Positions 1 through 8,078 of a stretch of 64,000 nucleotides of DNA are shown here, in pieces. Under the pieces are notes generated by a model, which ran no database searches, was not told the origin of the DNA, and worked only from the letters and a program-made list of their open reading frames with translations. The first letter of the stretch is position 1. Each line of letters opens with the position of its first letter. The DNA is taken from NCBI GenBank assembly GCA_963665975.1, contig OY762508.1:1736001-1800000 (forward strand). The letters run 5' to 3'. Source of the stretch: G963665975 sp963665975 (GTDB lineage: Bacteria > Bacteroidota > Rhodothermia > Rhodothermales > Bin80). The translations under genes were made by a program, and so were the position numbers.

Positions 1-16
1 TGCTAGCTATCTAGCT

Positions 17-850
17 GTGTTACTGGAAAAAAATGGCAAGCCAGTTCTCACCCAATTCGAATTCAACCGGATTATCCGGCAGATGTACCGCGAATCGTCC
101 GGCAAGAGGCTGTATCTGCGAAGCAACATACCGGACCGAGACAATTATGTCCGCCTGAAATCAAGCCTGAAACAGGCAGGCCTGATCGGAAAAGATCGAG
201 ACTATGGAACACGTGTCATTCGGGTATTGAGCATTTCGGACCTTCCAGCCGAAGACATTATCTGTCTCGTCGACCCAACGTGCCACATCTCCCATCTCTC
301 TGCCATGCAGCGATGGGGTCTCACCGATCGAAACCCGGAAGCCTTGATACTGACGCGACCTGACCGCAAGACAGCCGCCAAACGGCTGCTGGCTTACAGG
401 ACGGAAGCCCTGGACGAAGCCTTCCCCTTGACAATTGTCGGGCATCCCAACCGTGTGCGGGGCCGGACTGTACGTACGTACGAGAGTAGAACCCCAGGCA
501 CGTGCCTGAAAGTTCGGGGAAGTGACGTCCGTCTTTCCACGATTGGCCAAACCTTCCTCGACATGCTTCAAAAGCCCGATCTTTGCGGGGGTATGTCGCA
601 CATTCTAGAAGCCTGGGAAGAACACGCGGAAACCTATCTCGACGACATTGTTGCCGCAGTCAGCGCTGCCACAAGCGGGATCGTCAAAAGCCGCGCCGGG
701 TACATCCTCGAAGAACGACTAGGCTTATACCATCGCGGAATTGAGCACTGGAAGACATTCGGTCAGCGCGGCGGTAGCCGCAAGCTTGATCCGGTCCATG
801 ACTTTGCACCGACCTTTTCAGAAACATGGATGATATCGCTCAATGTCTGA
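17..850 (+). CDS. abiEi: AbiEi-type antitoxin (type IV toxin-antitoxin)
   Basis: The 277-residue protein has an N-terminal winged-helix-like part (about residues 10-75: short helices, then LKQAGLIGKD), followed by the 'HLSAMQRWGLTDRNP' and 'STIGQTFLDMLQKP' segments typical of AbiEi antitoxins. In this family the antitoxin represses its own operon and counteracts the AbiEii nucleotidyltransferase toxin without stable binding (type IV). The next gene is that toxin, overlapping by 8 bases, so the two are translationally coupled. The start used is GTG; the frame stays open to the left edge, so the true start could lie outside the window. Family assignment is by motif and gene pairing. Confidence 0.75.
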   Translation: MLLEKNGKPVLTQFEFNRIIRQMYRESSGKRLYLRSNIPDRDNYVRLKSSLKQAGLIGKDRDYGTRVIRVLSISDLPAEDIICLVDPTCHISHLSAMQRWGLTDRNPEALILTRPDRKTAAKRLLAYRTEALDEAFPLTIVGHPNRVRGRTVRTYESRTPGTCLKVRGSDVRLSTIGQTFLDMLQKPDLCGGMSHILEAWEEHAETYLDDIVAAVSAATSGIVKSRAGYILEERLGLYHRGIEHWKTFGQRGGSRKLDPVHDFAPTFSETWMISLNV

Positions 851-1721
851 TCCCATCCTCAAAGTCAACATCGCAGAGTGGGTCAAAAAAACCGAGGCTG
901 ACCCCGTAGTCTACCAACAACGCCAGTCGATTGAGATAACTCTCACTGCCATCGCAATGACAGTGCCCCTAAATGCGAAGATGTTCTTGAAGGGCGGTAT
1001 TCTTATGGGCCTGGCTTATGACAGTCTGAGGCAGACGGGTGACATCGATCTGACTACGACCCTTGCACCCGAAAGTGAGATTGGTGACAAGGTGCGAAGG
1101 CTGTTGGACTCGATGTTCCCGAGAGCCACCGCCGCCCTCGGTTATGCCGACCTCATCGTCAAAACACATTCGGTGAGAACTCTTCCCAAGGCAATATTTC
1201 CAAATGCGAAATTTCCAGCCTTGAAACTCAAGATCGCCTCTGCGAAACGAGGCACAACACAGGAGAGGGCACTGCGAAGCGGTGAAGCTCCGGTCGTGAT
1301 CGATGTCGATATCTCGTTCAATGAGCCGTTGCTGCAGATCCAAGTGCTGGAACTAACCGGCGGCCAAGAACTGTTAGCCTATGGTCTTGTCGATCTCATT
1401 GCGGAGAAGTATCGCGCTATTCTTCAGCAAGTGCCGCGCAAACGAAACCGGCGACAAGATGTCTACGATCTAGATTGGCTGATCGTTAACAACGATATTG
1501 ACGATGCACTCAAGGAACAGATCCTCAATACCTTGGATGCAAAATGCCAGGTTCGTCATCTCGAACCAACACGAGCATCCCTCGACGACCCTGAAATCAA
1601 AAAGCGTGCTGGTGCCGACTGGCAGTCGCTGGGTTTGGAGCTGGGCAAGGTGCCGGACTTTGAAGGTTGTTTCATGCGTGTTTCAGAGTTTTATCGAAAC
1701 TTGCCCTGGCGGAACCTATGA
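843..1721 (+). CDS. abiEii: AbiEii/AbiGii-type nucleotidyltransferase toxin
   Basis: 292 residues. The signature is 'FLKGGILMGL' followed by 'RQTGDIDLTT' at about residues 48-75: the KGG helix and the DxD metal-binding pair of the AbiEii/AbiGii nucleotidyltransferase toxins. These transfer nucleotides to a cellular RNA and arrest growth; the original AbiE system aborts phage infection. Downstream motifs 'VIDVDISFNEP' (third acidic strand) and 'AEKYRAILQQ' (Lys helix) also fit. The gene overlaps the antitoxin by 8 bases and looks intact. The exact RNA target cannot be read from sequence. Confidence 0.85.
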   Translation: MSDPILKVNIAEWVKKTEADPVVYQQRQSIEITLTAIAMTVPLNAKMFLKGGILMGLAYDSLRQTGDIDLTTTLAPESEIGDKVRRLLDSMFPRATAALGYADLIVKTHSVRTLPKAIFPNAKFPALKLKIASAKRGTTQERALRSGEAPVVIDVDISFNEPLLQIQVLELTGGQELLAYGLVDLIAEKYRAILQQVPRKRNRRQDVYDLDWLIVNNDIDDALKEQILNTLDAKCQVRHLEPTRASLDDPEIKKRAGADWQSLGLELGKVPDFEGCFMRVSEFYRNLPWRNL

Positions 1722-2230
1722 CTGGGCTGCGCATGTCTGCCAGGCTGGCAATGTCAGACGGCTTCGGAGGTGTCATCCATCCCCGTAATGCTTTTATGTT
1801 ACCAGTTTCGGAGGCCCTTGTGGACCCACTTTTATGAGCCATGGAACGGCCGCCTGGAGCTTCAGGGACAATGGCCAGCATGATGGCAACCGGAGTTTAT
1901 TTGCACAGAAACCCTGTGCAACTTCACCTACCTCACGCAATCAAACAGGAGCTCCGGGGCGGGATGGAACCGGTGTGTGTATACGCATCGTAACACCGTA
2001 TTGGCGGATAACGAACCTGAATAGCTGCCACCCGCCAGACACCCACTCCGCTGTCGGAGCGTCGGAGCTTGGCCGACAACCGGGCGCAGCTTTATGACAA
2101 TCCGACCCGCGCCAGCCCCCAAGGGCCGAGATGCCTGTATAATCACCCAGCTTGTCGACGACACGGTCTCGCTACCTTTCGAGTATAGCTAGTACGGACG
2201 CTCAATTTTGAAGATTGCGGAACTGGCTTA
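1722..2230. other. Intergenic, nothing recognised
   Basis: About 500 bases between the AbiE module and the MntA gene. The short frames here show no family signature and no ribosome-binding site. No terminator or repeat stood out. It may be decayed sequence between two independently acquired modules. Confidence 0.5.
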
Positions 2231-2593
2231 ATGAGAACATCAGCAACACCGGAAACCAAGATTGCCGATCACGAGGAGTTACTAACTATCCGCACCGGTG
2301 TACCCATAGAAGTTATCGGTGCGTTCTGCGAGCGTTGGCACGTGGGAGAACTGGCAGTGTTCGGCTCGGTGCTGCGTGATGATTTCGGGCCTGACAGCGA
2401 CATCGACATCCTGATTCGTTTCAATACAACGAATACGCCAGGTCTGTTCGGGATCGCCAGAATGGAGATGGAACTAGGCGACTTGTTCGGCCGCAAAGTC
2501 GATCTGGTGACCCATGCGGCTGTTGAAGCAAGCCGAAATTACATTCGCCGAAAGGCGATTCTGGGATCCGCGCAGGTGGTGTATGTCGCGTGA
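2231..2593 (+). CDS. mntA: MntA-type minimal nucleotidyltransferase antitoxin
   Basis: 120 residues with the complete minimal nucleotidyltransferase motif: G-S, ten residues, D-I-D ('FGSVLRDD...DSDIDI', about residues 40-57), and a third acidic strand at 'KVDLVTH'. In MntA/HepT modules this protein AMPylates the HEPN toxin and silences it. Its 3' end overlaps the start of the HEPN gene by 11 bases, the usual order and coupling. The protein itself looks intact even though its partner is frameshifted. Confidence 0.85.
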   Translation: MRTSATPETKIADHEELLTIRTGVPIEVIGAFCERWHVGELAVFGSVLRDDFGPDSDIDILIRFNTTNTPGLFGIARMEMELGDLFGRKVDLVTHAAVEASRNYIRRKAILGSAQVVYVA

Positions 2594-2926
2594 TGATACG
2601 ATGTACCTGTTGGACATGCTGGTTGCCGCGCGTGACGCCGTGACCTTCGCGGAAGGCATACCGTACAACGGATTCATCGGGACCGGAAGACACAATTCTC
2701 CGTTCGGAAGGCGGTAGAGATCGTTGGCGAAGCCGCCTCACACGTGAGCGAAGGCGCCAGGAGGACGCGCCCTGCCATCCCTTGGTGGGAAATCGTCGGC
2801 ATGCGCAATAGCCTCGTGCATGCCTACCACGACATCAATCTGCAGCTCGTCCGCGATACCGTGCGCGTTCACCTACCGGTTCTGATTGCCCAATTAGAGC
2901 CGCTACTTCCACCAGGGGCCGGATAG
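2583..2926 (+). pseudogene. hepT: HepT HEPN-domain toxin, frameshifted
   Basis: The first part (2583-2717) reads MSRDDTMYLLDMLVAARDAV in one frame. The rest reads 'KAVEIVGEAASHVSEG' and the catalytic 'RNSLVHAY' (the HEPN Rx4HxY motif) in another frame up to 2926. Aligning with what is known of HepT puts the break at about 2697-2703, where one base is missing. Intact HepT is an RNase toxin neutralised by MntA. A sequencing error could mimic this lesion, but as read the toxin cannot be made without a frameshift. Confidence 0.8.
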
Positions 2927-3400
2927 TGCCGCGCACGACCATTTACCGGCTGATCGTCAATTCTCCTTGAGCAAGTCACGAACTACTTCAGGAAAGGCAT
3001 AGATCAAAACCTGGAATCATGGGTGTCGTTTTGCAGCAACGATGATCCTTGGTAGAGTGACCCGTTGCTTGCGAAAGACGGGGCTACGCGTCTCAGCGTG
3101 TCGGCTGGTGCTGTCGTTTCGGAGGCATGATTCGAATAGAACGATTCTGCCCTCTCCACACCAGCCGCGATATTTGCAACATCGTAGTGTAGCGCAATGG
3201 CTGAATCCTCCACTGTGTGCGACTATTTTGGCTGAATGGCAGCGAAACATGGAGAGAAGCACGCAAGGTTTTCACCGAGTGAAAACGCGCCTAACCTTGC
3301 GCCGGTCGGTCCAACGAATTCCTGTCCGCCGCATCTCGGGGCGATAAGAGGTGCGAGGGCCGACCGACCCTTTCTCCCGAGAAATATCGCATGCACACCG
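2927..3400. other. Intergenic, nothing recognised
   Basis: A 470-base gap between the toxin-antitoxin module and the end of the conjugation operon. Short overlapping frames on both strands have no recognisable motif. It probably contains the 3' end of the minus-strand conjugation transcript, but no clear terminator hairpin was seen. Confidence 0.5.
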
Positions 3401-5215
3401 TCACGCTCGCGCGAGCGGCGTGATATACGGGTTGGGATCGAACCGACCCTCGAAATATTGATCCTCGTAATAGGTGATCTTGTCGGCAATGACAGGCTGG
3501 TAGGGACGCGCGAGGATCACTTGCCGGCGCGGGTGCAGACGGCGGAGCTCGTCGTGCCGTAGCAGCGCCCGGCTCTGTTCGTCATAGTCTTCGACAATGC
3601 GGCCCCCTTCCCGGCGACTGGCACGGCGCATTCTTCGCTGCCAGATGGTGGTCTCGCCGAGCATCCGTGCGATTTTTTCACTGGTGAACGGGTCCTGGAC
3701 AGAAAACGTCTGGATCACGTCGCTGTTGGCTACGAAGCTTTCCCATTCGTGCTGGTAGGCGCGGCGAAGCTGCGCGAGATCCTGCAGGATGAGCCACAAC
3801 GAAATCCCGTATCCACCACCCAGCGAAACGGCCTCCTTGATATTTGCCATGTATCCGAGGTTGGCGAACTCATCCAGCAGGAACAGCACGCGTGGACCGC
3901 GCTTGCGATAGAGGGCGTCGTGCGTGCACGCATAGTAGCAGCACGCGATCATGAGGCGCAGCCACGGCGCGAACGTGCTCAAGTGCTCACGGGGGAGCAC
4001 CAGGTACAGGCTGAGCACGCCGCTTCTTAGCGCCGCCAAGTCAACCGTCGTCGTGGCGATCACGCGCTGTATCCGCGGGCTGGACAGGACATGCGTGTGG
4101 CTCTGTGCGGTCGAAAAGACTCCGCTGGCCTCTTTCTCCGCTTTCTGCTCGATACGCCGAGCTCCTTCAGCGACCTGCGGGATGGGGCTTGCCATCATGG
4201 CCGTTAGCGTCTCCTTTAGCTCCTCGCTGCTCAGTGTAAGCAGCCGGCGCACTTCAATCAGGGTGCGCTTTGCAGGATCGCTGTTTGCTGCCGCATACAG
4301 GATGAACGTGTAGAGGAGGGCCTTCGCTTCGGCTTCCCAGAACGGCTCTGACGTCGTTCCGCGTCCTACAATCATCATGTCAGCCAGCATCATGGCCGTT
4401 TCCACATAGTCGTCTCCGGAGGTGTTCACCAGATCCAGCGGATTGAAGGACCAGGTTTCGGTGCGAATCGATTGGGTGAGGTCAAACGGATCCAGGGCTA
4501 CGACCTGGTGGTTCAGCCGCTCGCGCCGGTAGCGTGCCGTGACGTAGTAATTTTCGCCCTTCGGGTCCGTGACTACGATAGATCCGGGATAGTTCAACAG
4601 GTTGGGTATGATGGCGCCCACACCCTTGCCGCTTCGCGTGGCCGCAATAGTAATCAGGTGCCCGTCTCCGTCATACCGTAGCATTTCCTTTCCGTGCCTT
4701 CCGAGGAGCAGGCCGCCAGCGGCGCGCTTCATGACTTCGGCGCGTCCCCAGCGCGTAGATCCGCGGACGGATGTCGTCGTCACACGAAAGCTGTCCCTCA
4801 GGATGCGCGCCACAAGTCCGGCGAGACCAGCCCCGAACGCCAGACCCAGCGCCATGACCGCGATGTCGGACAGCTTAGGCTCATGCAGGATCCCGGCGAG
4901 CCCCAGGACCACAAAATGCGGGCTATAGAGTGGGGTACTGCCAAGTGAAGCGAGTACGAACACATATGGCAGCGTACGCAGGCACTTGCGCCAGCGCACG
5001 GCGGCGACCACTATCGCTGCGCCCATGAGCAGCGGCCGCGTCCACCGAATGTCGACCAGTGCCGGGCCTGGTGGCACGCCCCACGCATGCGTGAGTACGA
5101 CCTGCGTCAGCTGCAAGGCCAAAAGACTGCCCACCAGAAACGCCACCAGTGTCCCGTAGATGCCCAGGCGGACCGGTGCGGACCATCCATAGAGACGCTC
5201 AGCGTCAGTGCCCAT
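3401..5215 (-). CDS. traG: TraG/VirD4 type IV coupling protein
   Basis: 604 residues. The N terminus has several hydrophobic segments (about 18-40, 55-75, 85-150) anchoring it in the inner membrane. The Walker A motif 'ATRSGKGVG' is near residue 195 and is followed by 'TDPKGENY'. Walker B is 'VLFLLDEFANLG' near residue 445, and 'SLWLILQDLAQLRRAY' matches the VirD4/TraG sensor region. The family couples the relaxosome to the secretion channel and pumps DNA through it. It is the last gene of the minus-strand operon, 9 bases after trbI. Complete and apparently functional. Confidence 0.93.
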   Translation of the reverse strand: MGTDAERLYGWSAPVRLGIYGTLVAFLVGSLLALQLTQVVLTHAWGVPPGPALVDIRWTRPLLMGAAIVVAAVRWRKCLRTLPYVFVLASLGSTPLYSPHFVVLGLAGILHEPKLSDIAVMALGLAFGAGLAGLVARILRDSFRVTTTSVRGSTRWGRAEVMKRAAGGLLLGRHGKEMLRYDGDGHLITIAATRSGKGVGAIIPNLLNYPGSIVVTDPKGENYYVTARYRRERLNHQVVALDPFDLTQSIRTETWSFNPLDLVNTSGDDYVETAMMLADMMIVGRGTTSEPFWEAEAKALLYTFILYAAANSDPAKRTLIEVRRLLTLSSEELKETLTAMMASPIPQVAEGARRIEQKAEKEASGVFSTAQSHTHVLSSPRIQRVIATTTVDLAALRSGVLSLYLVLPREHLSTFAPWLRLMIACCYYACTHDALYRKRGPRVLFLLDEFANLGYMANIKEAVSLGGGYGISLWLILQDLAQLRRAYQHEWESFVANSDVIQTFSVQDPFTSEKIARMLGETTIWQRRMRRASRREGGRIVEDYDEQSRALLRHDELRRLHPRRQVILARPYQPVIADKITYYEDQYFEGRFDPNPYITPLARA

Positions 5216-5224
5216 CTTTGCGCG

Positions 5225-6181
5225 TCAAGAACCGTAGGGGCCGTCAAATACGAGATCCTGCGACACGTACACGAGAAACCGGTACCCCGGCCGCACGGTT
5301 GCCGTTGGTTTCCGGGACTGCCCTTTCTGTATCATCCCCGTCGCTGCGCGCGACAACTCCAGCGCAAGCGTCGCACCGGCGATCCCACCGCCGCCGGGCG
5401 CCTGCGCGCTGGCGCCACCCAACAAGGCGATCAGCGCCGCGCTGCCAAAGGCATGCATCCAATGCGTGCGCACCCGGTCGCGGAGGCCGGCTTCTCCGCT
5501 CTGCTCCAGGGCAGGGAGACCGGGCAGATCCATCGTGCGGCCATTCGGAAATAACATGCGCGTCCACGCGAGCACCACCCTTCGGTCCTGCCCATCGAGG
5601 GCTTCCTCCATGGATCCGATGAGTCGCGTGCCGGCAGGAATCAGGACATAGCTGCCGCGCGCAGTGTCGCGCACCGGTCGCATGACGCGCGCCATGACCG
5701 GACCGGGACGGTCTGAATCGATCCCCGTGATTAAGGCCGCGTGGATCACGGATCCTTCGGCGACGGTGTACGCGCCAAGCGTGTTCGACTTCGCGGGCGC
5801 CGGGGCGGCTGGGGCTCGCTCATCCTCCTGTACGCTGCGAATAACGGGCCGGGAACGCAGCGCTTCCTCGTAGCGCGCCATGCGGCGGTCAGTACGGCTC
5901 CTGACTTCCCGATCCACACGTTCCTCCTGAGCGTACGAAGCATTCCATGGAGCCGGTGTCTGGGGAATGATTTCGATGGGTGCGCGGCCCATGTAGCTCG
6001 GCTCGGGGGCAGGCGGCGCTTCGCTTGGCGAGCGTCGGCTACTGAAGAACAGCGCCAGGAGCACTCCCGCACCGGTCAGCACGAGCGCGAGAATGTTTCT
6101 TCTCGACAGCCGGGGTGGCGGCAGCGGGTTAACAGTTTCCTCCTCGCCAATGTGTGTGCTGTCTGGCTTATTGGGGAACAT
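5225..6181 (-). CDS. trbI: TrbI/VirB10 channel scaffold protein
   Basis: 318 residues: a short cytoplasmic N terminus, one membrane helix (about 30-48, 'ILALVLTGAGVLLALFF'), a proline-rich linker, then the C-terminal VirB10 beta-barrel domain ('SVIHAALITGIDSDRPGPV', 'LIPAGTRLIGSMEE', 'MLFPNGRTMDLPGLP'). The family spans both membranes and forms the scaffold of the conjugation channel. It starts directly after the trbG stop and is followed by traG. trbH, which often lies between trbG and trbI, is absent. Confidence 0.92.
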   Translation of the reverse strand: MFPNKPDSTHIGEEETVNPLPPPRLSRRNILALVLTGAGVLLALFFSSRRSPSEAPPAPEPSYMGRAPIEIIPQTPAPWNASYAQEERVDREVRSRTDRRMARYEEALRSRPVIRSVQEDERAPAAPAPAKSNTLGAYTVAEGSVIHAALITGIDSDRPGPVMARVMRPVRDTARGSYVLIPAGTRLIGSMEEALDGQDRRVVLAWTRMLFPNGRTMDLPGLPALEQSGEAGLRDRVRTHWMHAFGSAALIALLGGASAQAPGGGGIAGATLALELSRAATGMIQKGQSRKPTATVRPGYRFLVYVSQDLVFDGPYGS

Positions 6182-7114
6182 TTAATTCGGACGAGGAAAG
6201 ATCAGGAGTTCCTGTTGCACCTGCCGCTTCTTGCGCAGAAGACCCACGGGCCTGGTGGTGTGGAGGATCAGACGGGCCTGCGTAAAGAGGTGATCAACGA
6301 CGTAGAAGCCATCACGCACGGCATAGTGAACTACCTGCTCCTGCCCGCCATACTCAATGGACAGCAGGGGCTGATCCAGGGCGAAGGCTTTCTTTGGGAG
6401 CTTGATATAAACGCGCTGCGCATCGTCGAACACGACGATGGGTTCCCAGGGAAAGCCGCGCTTCGTCCGCCATCCATAGTGATAGTTCAACTCGCTGAGG
6501 GACGCATCGTCACCTACGGCCGTGATAATACTCTCTTTCCGCGCGACGGCGAGCTCTTCCATCGCCGTGAGCCTCCGTACACCGTCAGCAGGGTAGTAAA
6601 ACGTAATGTGGCGGGTATACGGGTCTAGTGGATTGTAGCGTGACTGGTCTGCCTTGCCGGGTGGGCTGTCCAGCGTAATGTGGTACACACGCCGGTTGGT
6701 GGAAATGACCAGATTGGTCGTGACGTTGTGGTCTGTGGGCTTAACCGTAACGAGGGGTGTTATTCCTCCCGGGCCTGTCGCCGTGTGGTCGATCAGCCAC
6801 CGCAAATCATCCCCTGCCACGAGGCTGATAATCGTTTCTCCAGACTGTAGTTCGATGATGCATGCGCGCAGAATCGTGCATGTGAGCACTGGCTGGTAGA
6901 CACCATACGGGTACATCAGTACGTCCGACATGCGCAGCACTTCCGGGCGGCCACCTTCCTTGAAGGTCTTTACCTGCGCCTCGATGGCTCCTTCTACCGG
7001 GCCGGAAACATCCACGATGTGCTCATGTGCTGGCTGCTGAGCCACGACGGGCAGGGCGGTGAGCATCGGCAGGGCCAATAAAGGAGCCCAGGATTGCCCG
7101 AGACGAATAAGCAA
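6182..7114 (-). CDS. trbG: TrbG/VirB9 outer-membrane channel protein
   Basis: 310 residues with a Sec signal ending near 'PVVAQQ' (about residue 25). VirB9/TrbG blocks are clear: 'TVKPTDHNVTTNLVISTNRRVYHI', 'LNYHYGWRTK', 'WEPIVVFDDAQRVYIKLP' and 'VHYAVRDGFYVVDHLFTQARL'. It joins VirB10 in the outer-membrane core complex. The start is TTG at 7114, with an in-frame stop 15 bases upstream and no convincing Shine-Dalgarno. This gene is now the first after a 10.4 kb interruption of the operon, so its expression probably needs a new promoter; none was identified. Confidence 0.92.
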   Translation of the reverse strand: MLIRLGQSWAPLLALPMLTALPVVAQQPAHEHIVDVSGPVEGAIEAQVKTFKEGGRPEVLRMSDVLMYPYGVYQPVLTCTILRACIIELQSGETIISLVAGDDLRWLIDHTATGPGGITPLVTVKPTDHNVTTNLVISTNRRVYHITLDSPPGKADQSRYNPLDPYTRHITFYYPADGVRRLTAMEELAVARKESIITAVGDDASLSELNYHYGWRTKRGFPWEPIVVFDDAQRVYIKLPKKAFALDQPLLSIEYGGQEQVVHYAVRDGFYVVDHLFTQARLILHTTRPVGLLRKKRQVQQELLIFPRPN

Positions 7115-7244
7115 GGCGTCGCACCGTTAGCCTATAGAAGGAGTGACCGGGATGATACCCATCCCACAGGGCACGCCTAAGGCCATCGTATAACGATTTG
7201 GACAAGAATGGGCAGCGGAATCAGCATCCTGCAATACTACCATC

Positions 7245-7694
7245 ATGGACATCCTGCAGCATGAGGTACTGCACAAGGGAGAGGATTCGGACATGATCGT
7301 GGCGCTTCTGAAGAAAGCGAAGGGACGGTATCCGGCGATGACCACGTGCGGTATGGACAAGGCTTAATTCTCATCGTCCAATCGCCAGGAACTGGACCGG
7401 CAATTGGACCTGAACGTGATGCCGAAGAAGGGTGGTTGCTCCCAAAAAGATCGGCCAAGGGAGCTAGTGCCGGACTTCGCTGAGGCACGCAGTCAGCATC
7501 CGGCCGTCGAGTCCGCGATCAATAAGCTGAATCAGCGGGGCCTGTCCTTGATACGGACCCATGGCGAGGAAGGCTTTGTGCGCACGGTGGCCCTGGTAAT
7601 GGTGGCGGCCAACGCACATCGGCTTGGGCTGTTGCTGAAACAGAAGGAGAAGCGACGAAGGCGGTGGCACAACGCCCGGTCTCGAGCGGCGTAG
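7245..7694 (+). pseudogene. Transposase remnant (ISNCY-like C-terminal part)
   Basis: Reading 7245-7694 in one frame gives 'HEVLHKGEDSDM', 'KKAKGRYPAM', 'CGMDKA', a TAA stop, then 'RQELDRQLD', 'VMPKKGG' and 'HPAVESAI', ending 'VALVMVAANAHRLG'. This resembles the C-terminal half of ISNCY-type DDE transposases (DKGF..., LPKKGK..., H.AVES.IN...). The N-terminal half is missing and the stop replaces the expected Gly after DKA. It lies at the trbG-side edge of the insertion that splits the operon. Confidence 0.6.
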
Positions 7695-8078
7695 GAGCGC
7701 GTTCAAGCCCCTTCAGTTGAATGTCAACACGGGACACAGCGGCACGAGGCTCACGGGTTCATTTGCCTTGCTGATGGACACCCGAAAAACAGGATTGCGG
7801 ATTTCCGAGGCCGACAATGACGCCGTAACCGCCAAAAACCTCTAGCTGACCGGCCAATCCAGCCCTCAGATCGGATTCCAGAACAGGCCGCTCATCCAAT
7901 TCCGCCTAATAATCCCGACTTTTCTGGCTGCCACTATGTAGGCATTGGGGCCTGCATGCCGGACGTTGCGGCTTGCCGCACAGGCTTCCTGGGCACGCGT
8001 TCCGGGCGGCACTCCGGGCTCAATAGAAGGCGGGAATGCTACAAAGGGGGCTGGCCGACAACCAAGCCATGCCGCAGC
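7695..8078. other. Intergenic, nothing recognised
   Basis: 380 bases between the transposase remnant and the 3' end of the choice-of-anchor-B gene. No coding frame with recognisable content and no repeat was seen. Confidence 0.5.

Noticed and set aside
161..601. 146-codon minus-strand frame inside the AbiEi gene
   Set aside because: Shadow of the AbiEi coding frame; no motif and no start signal.
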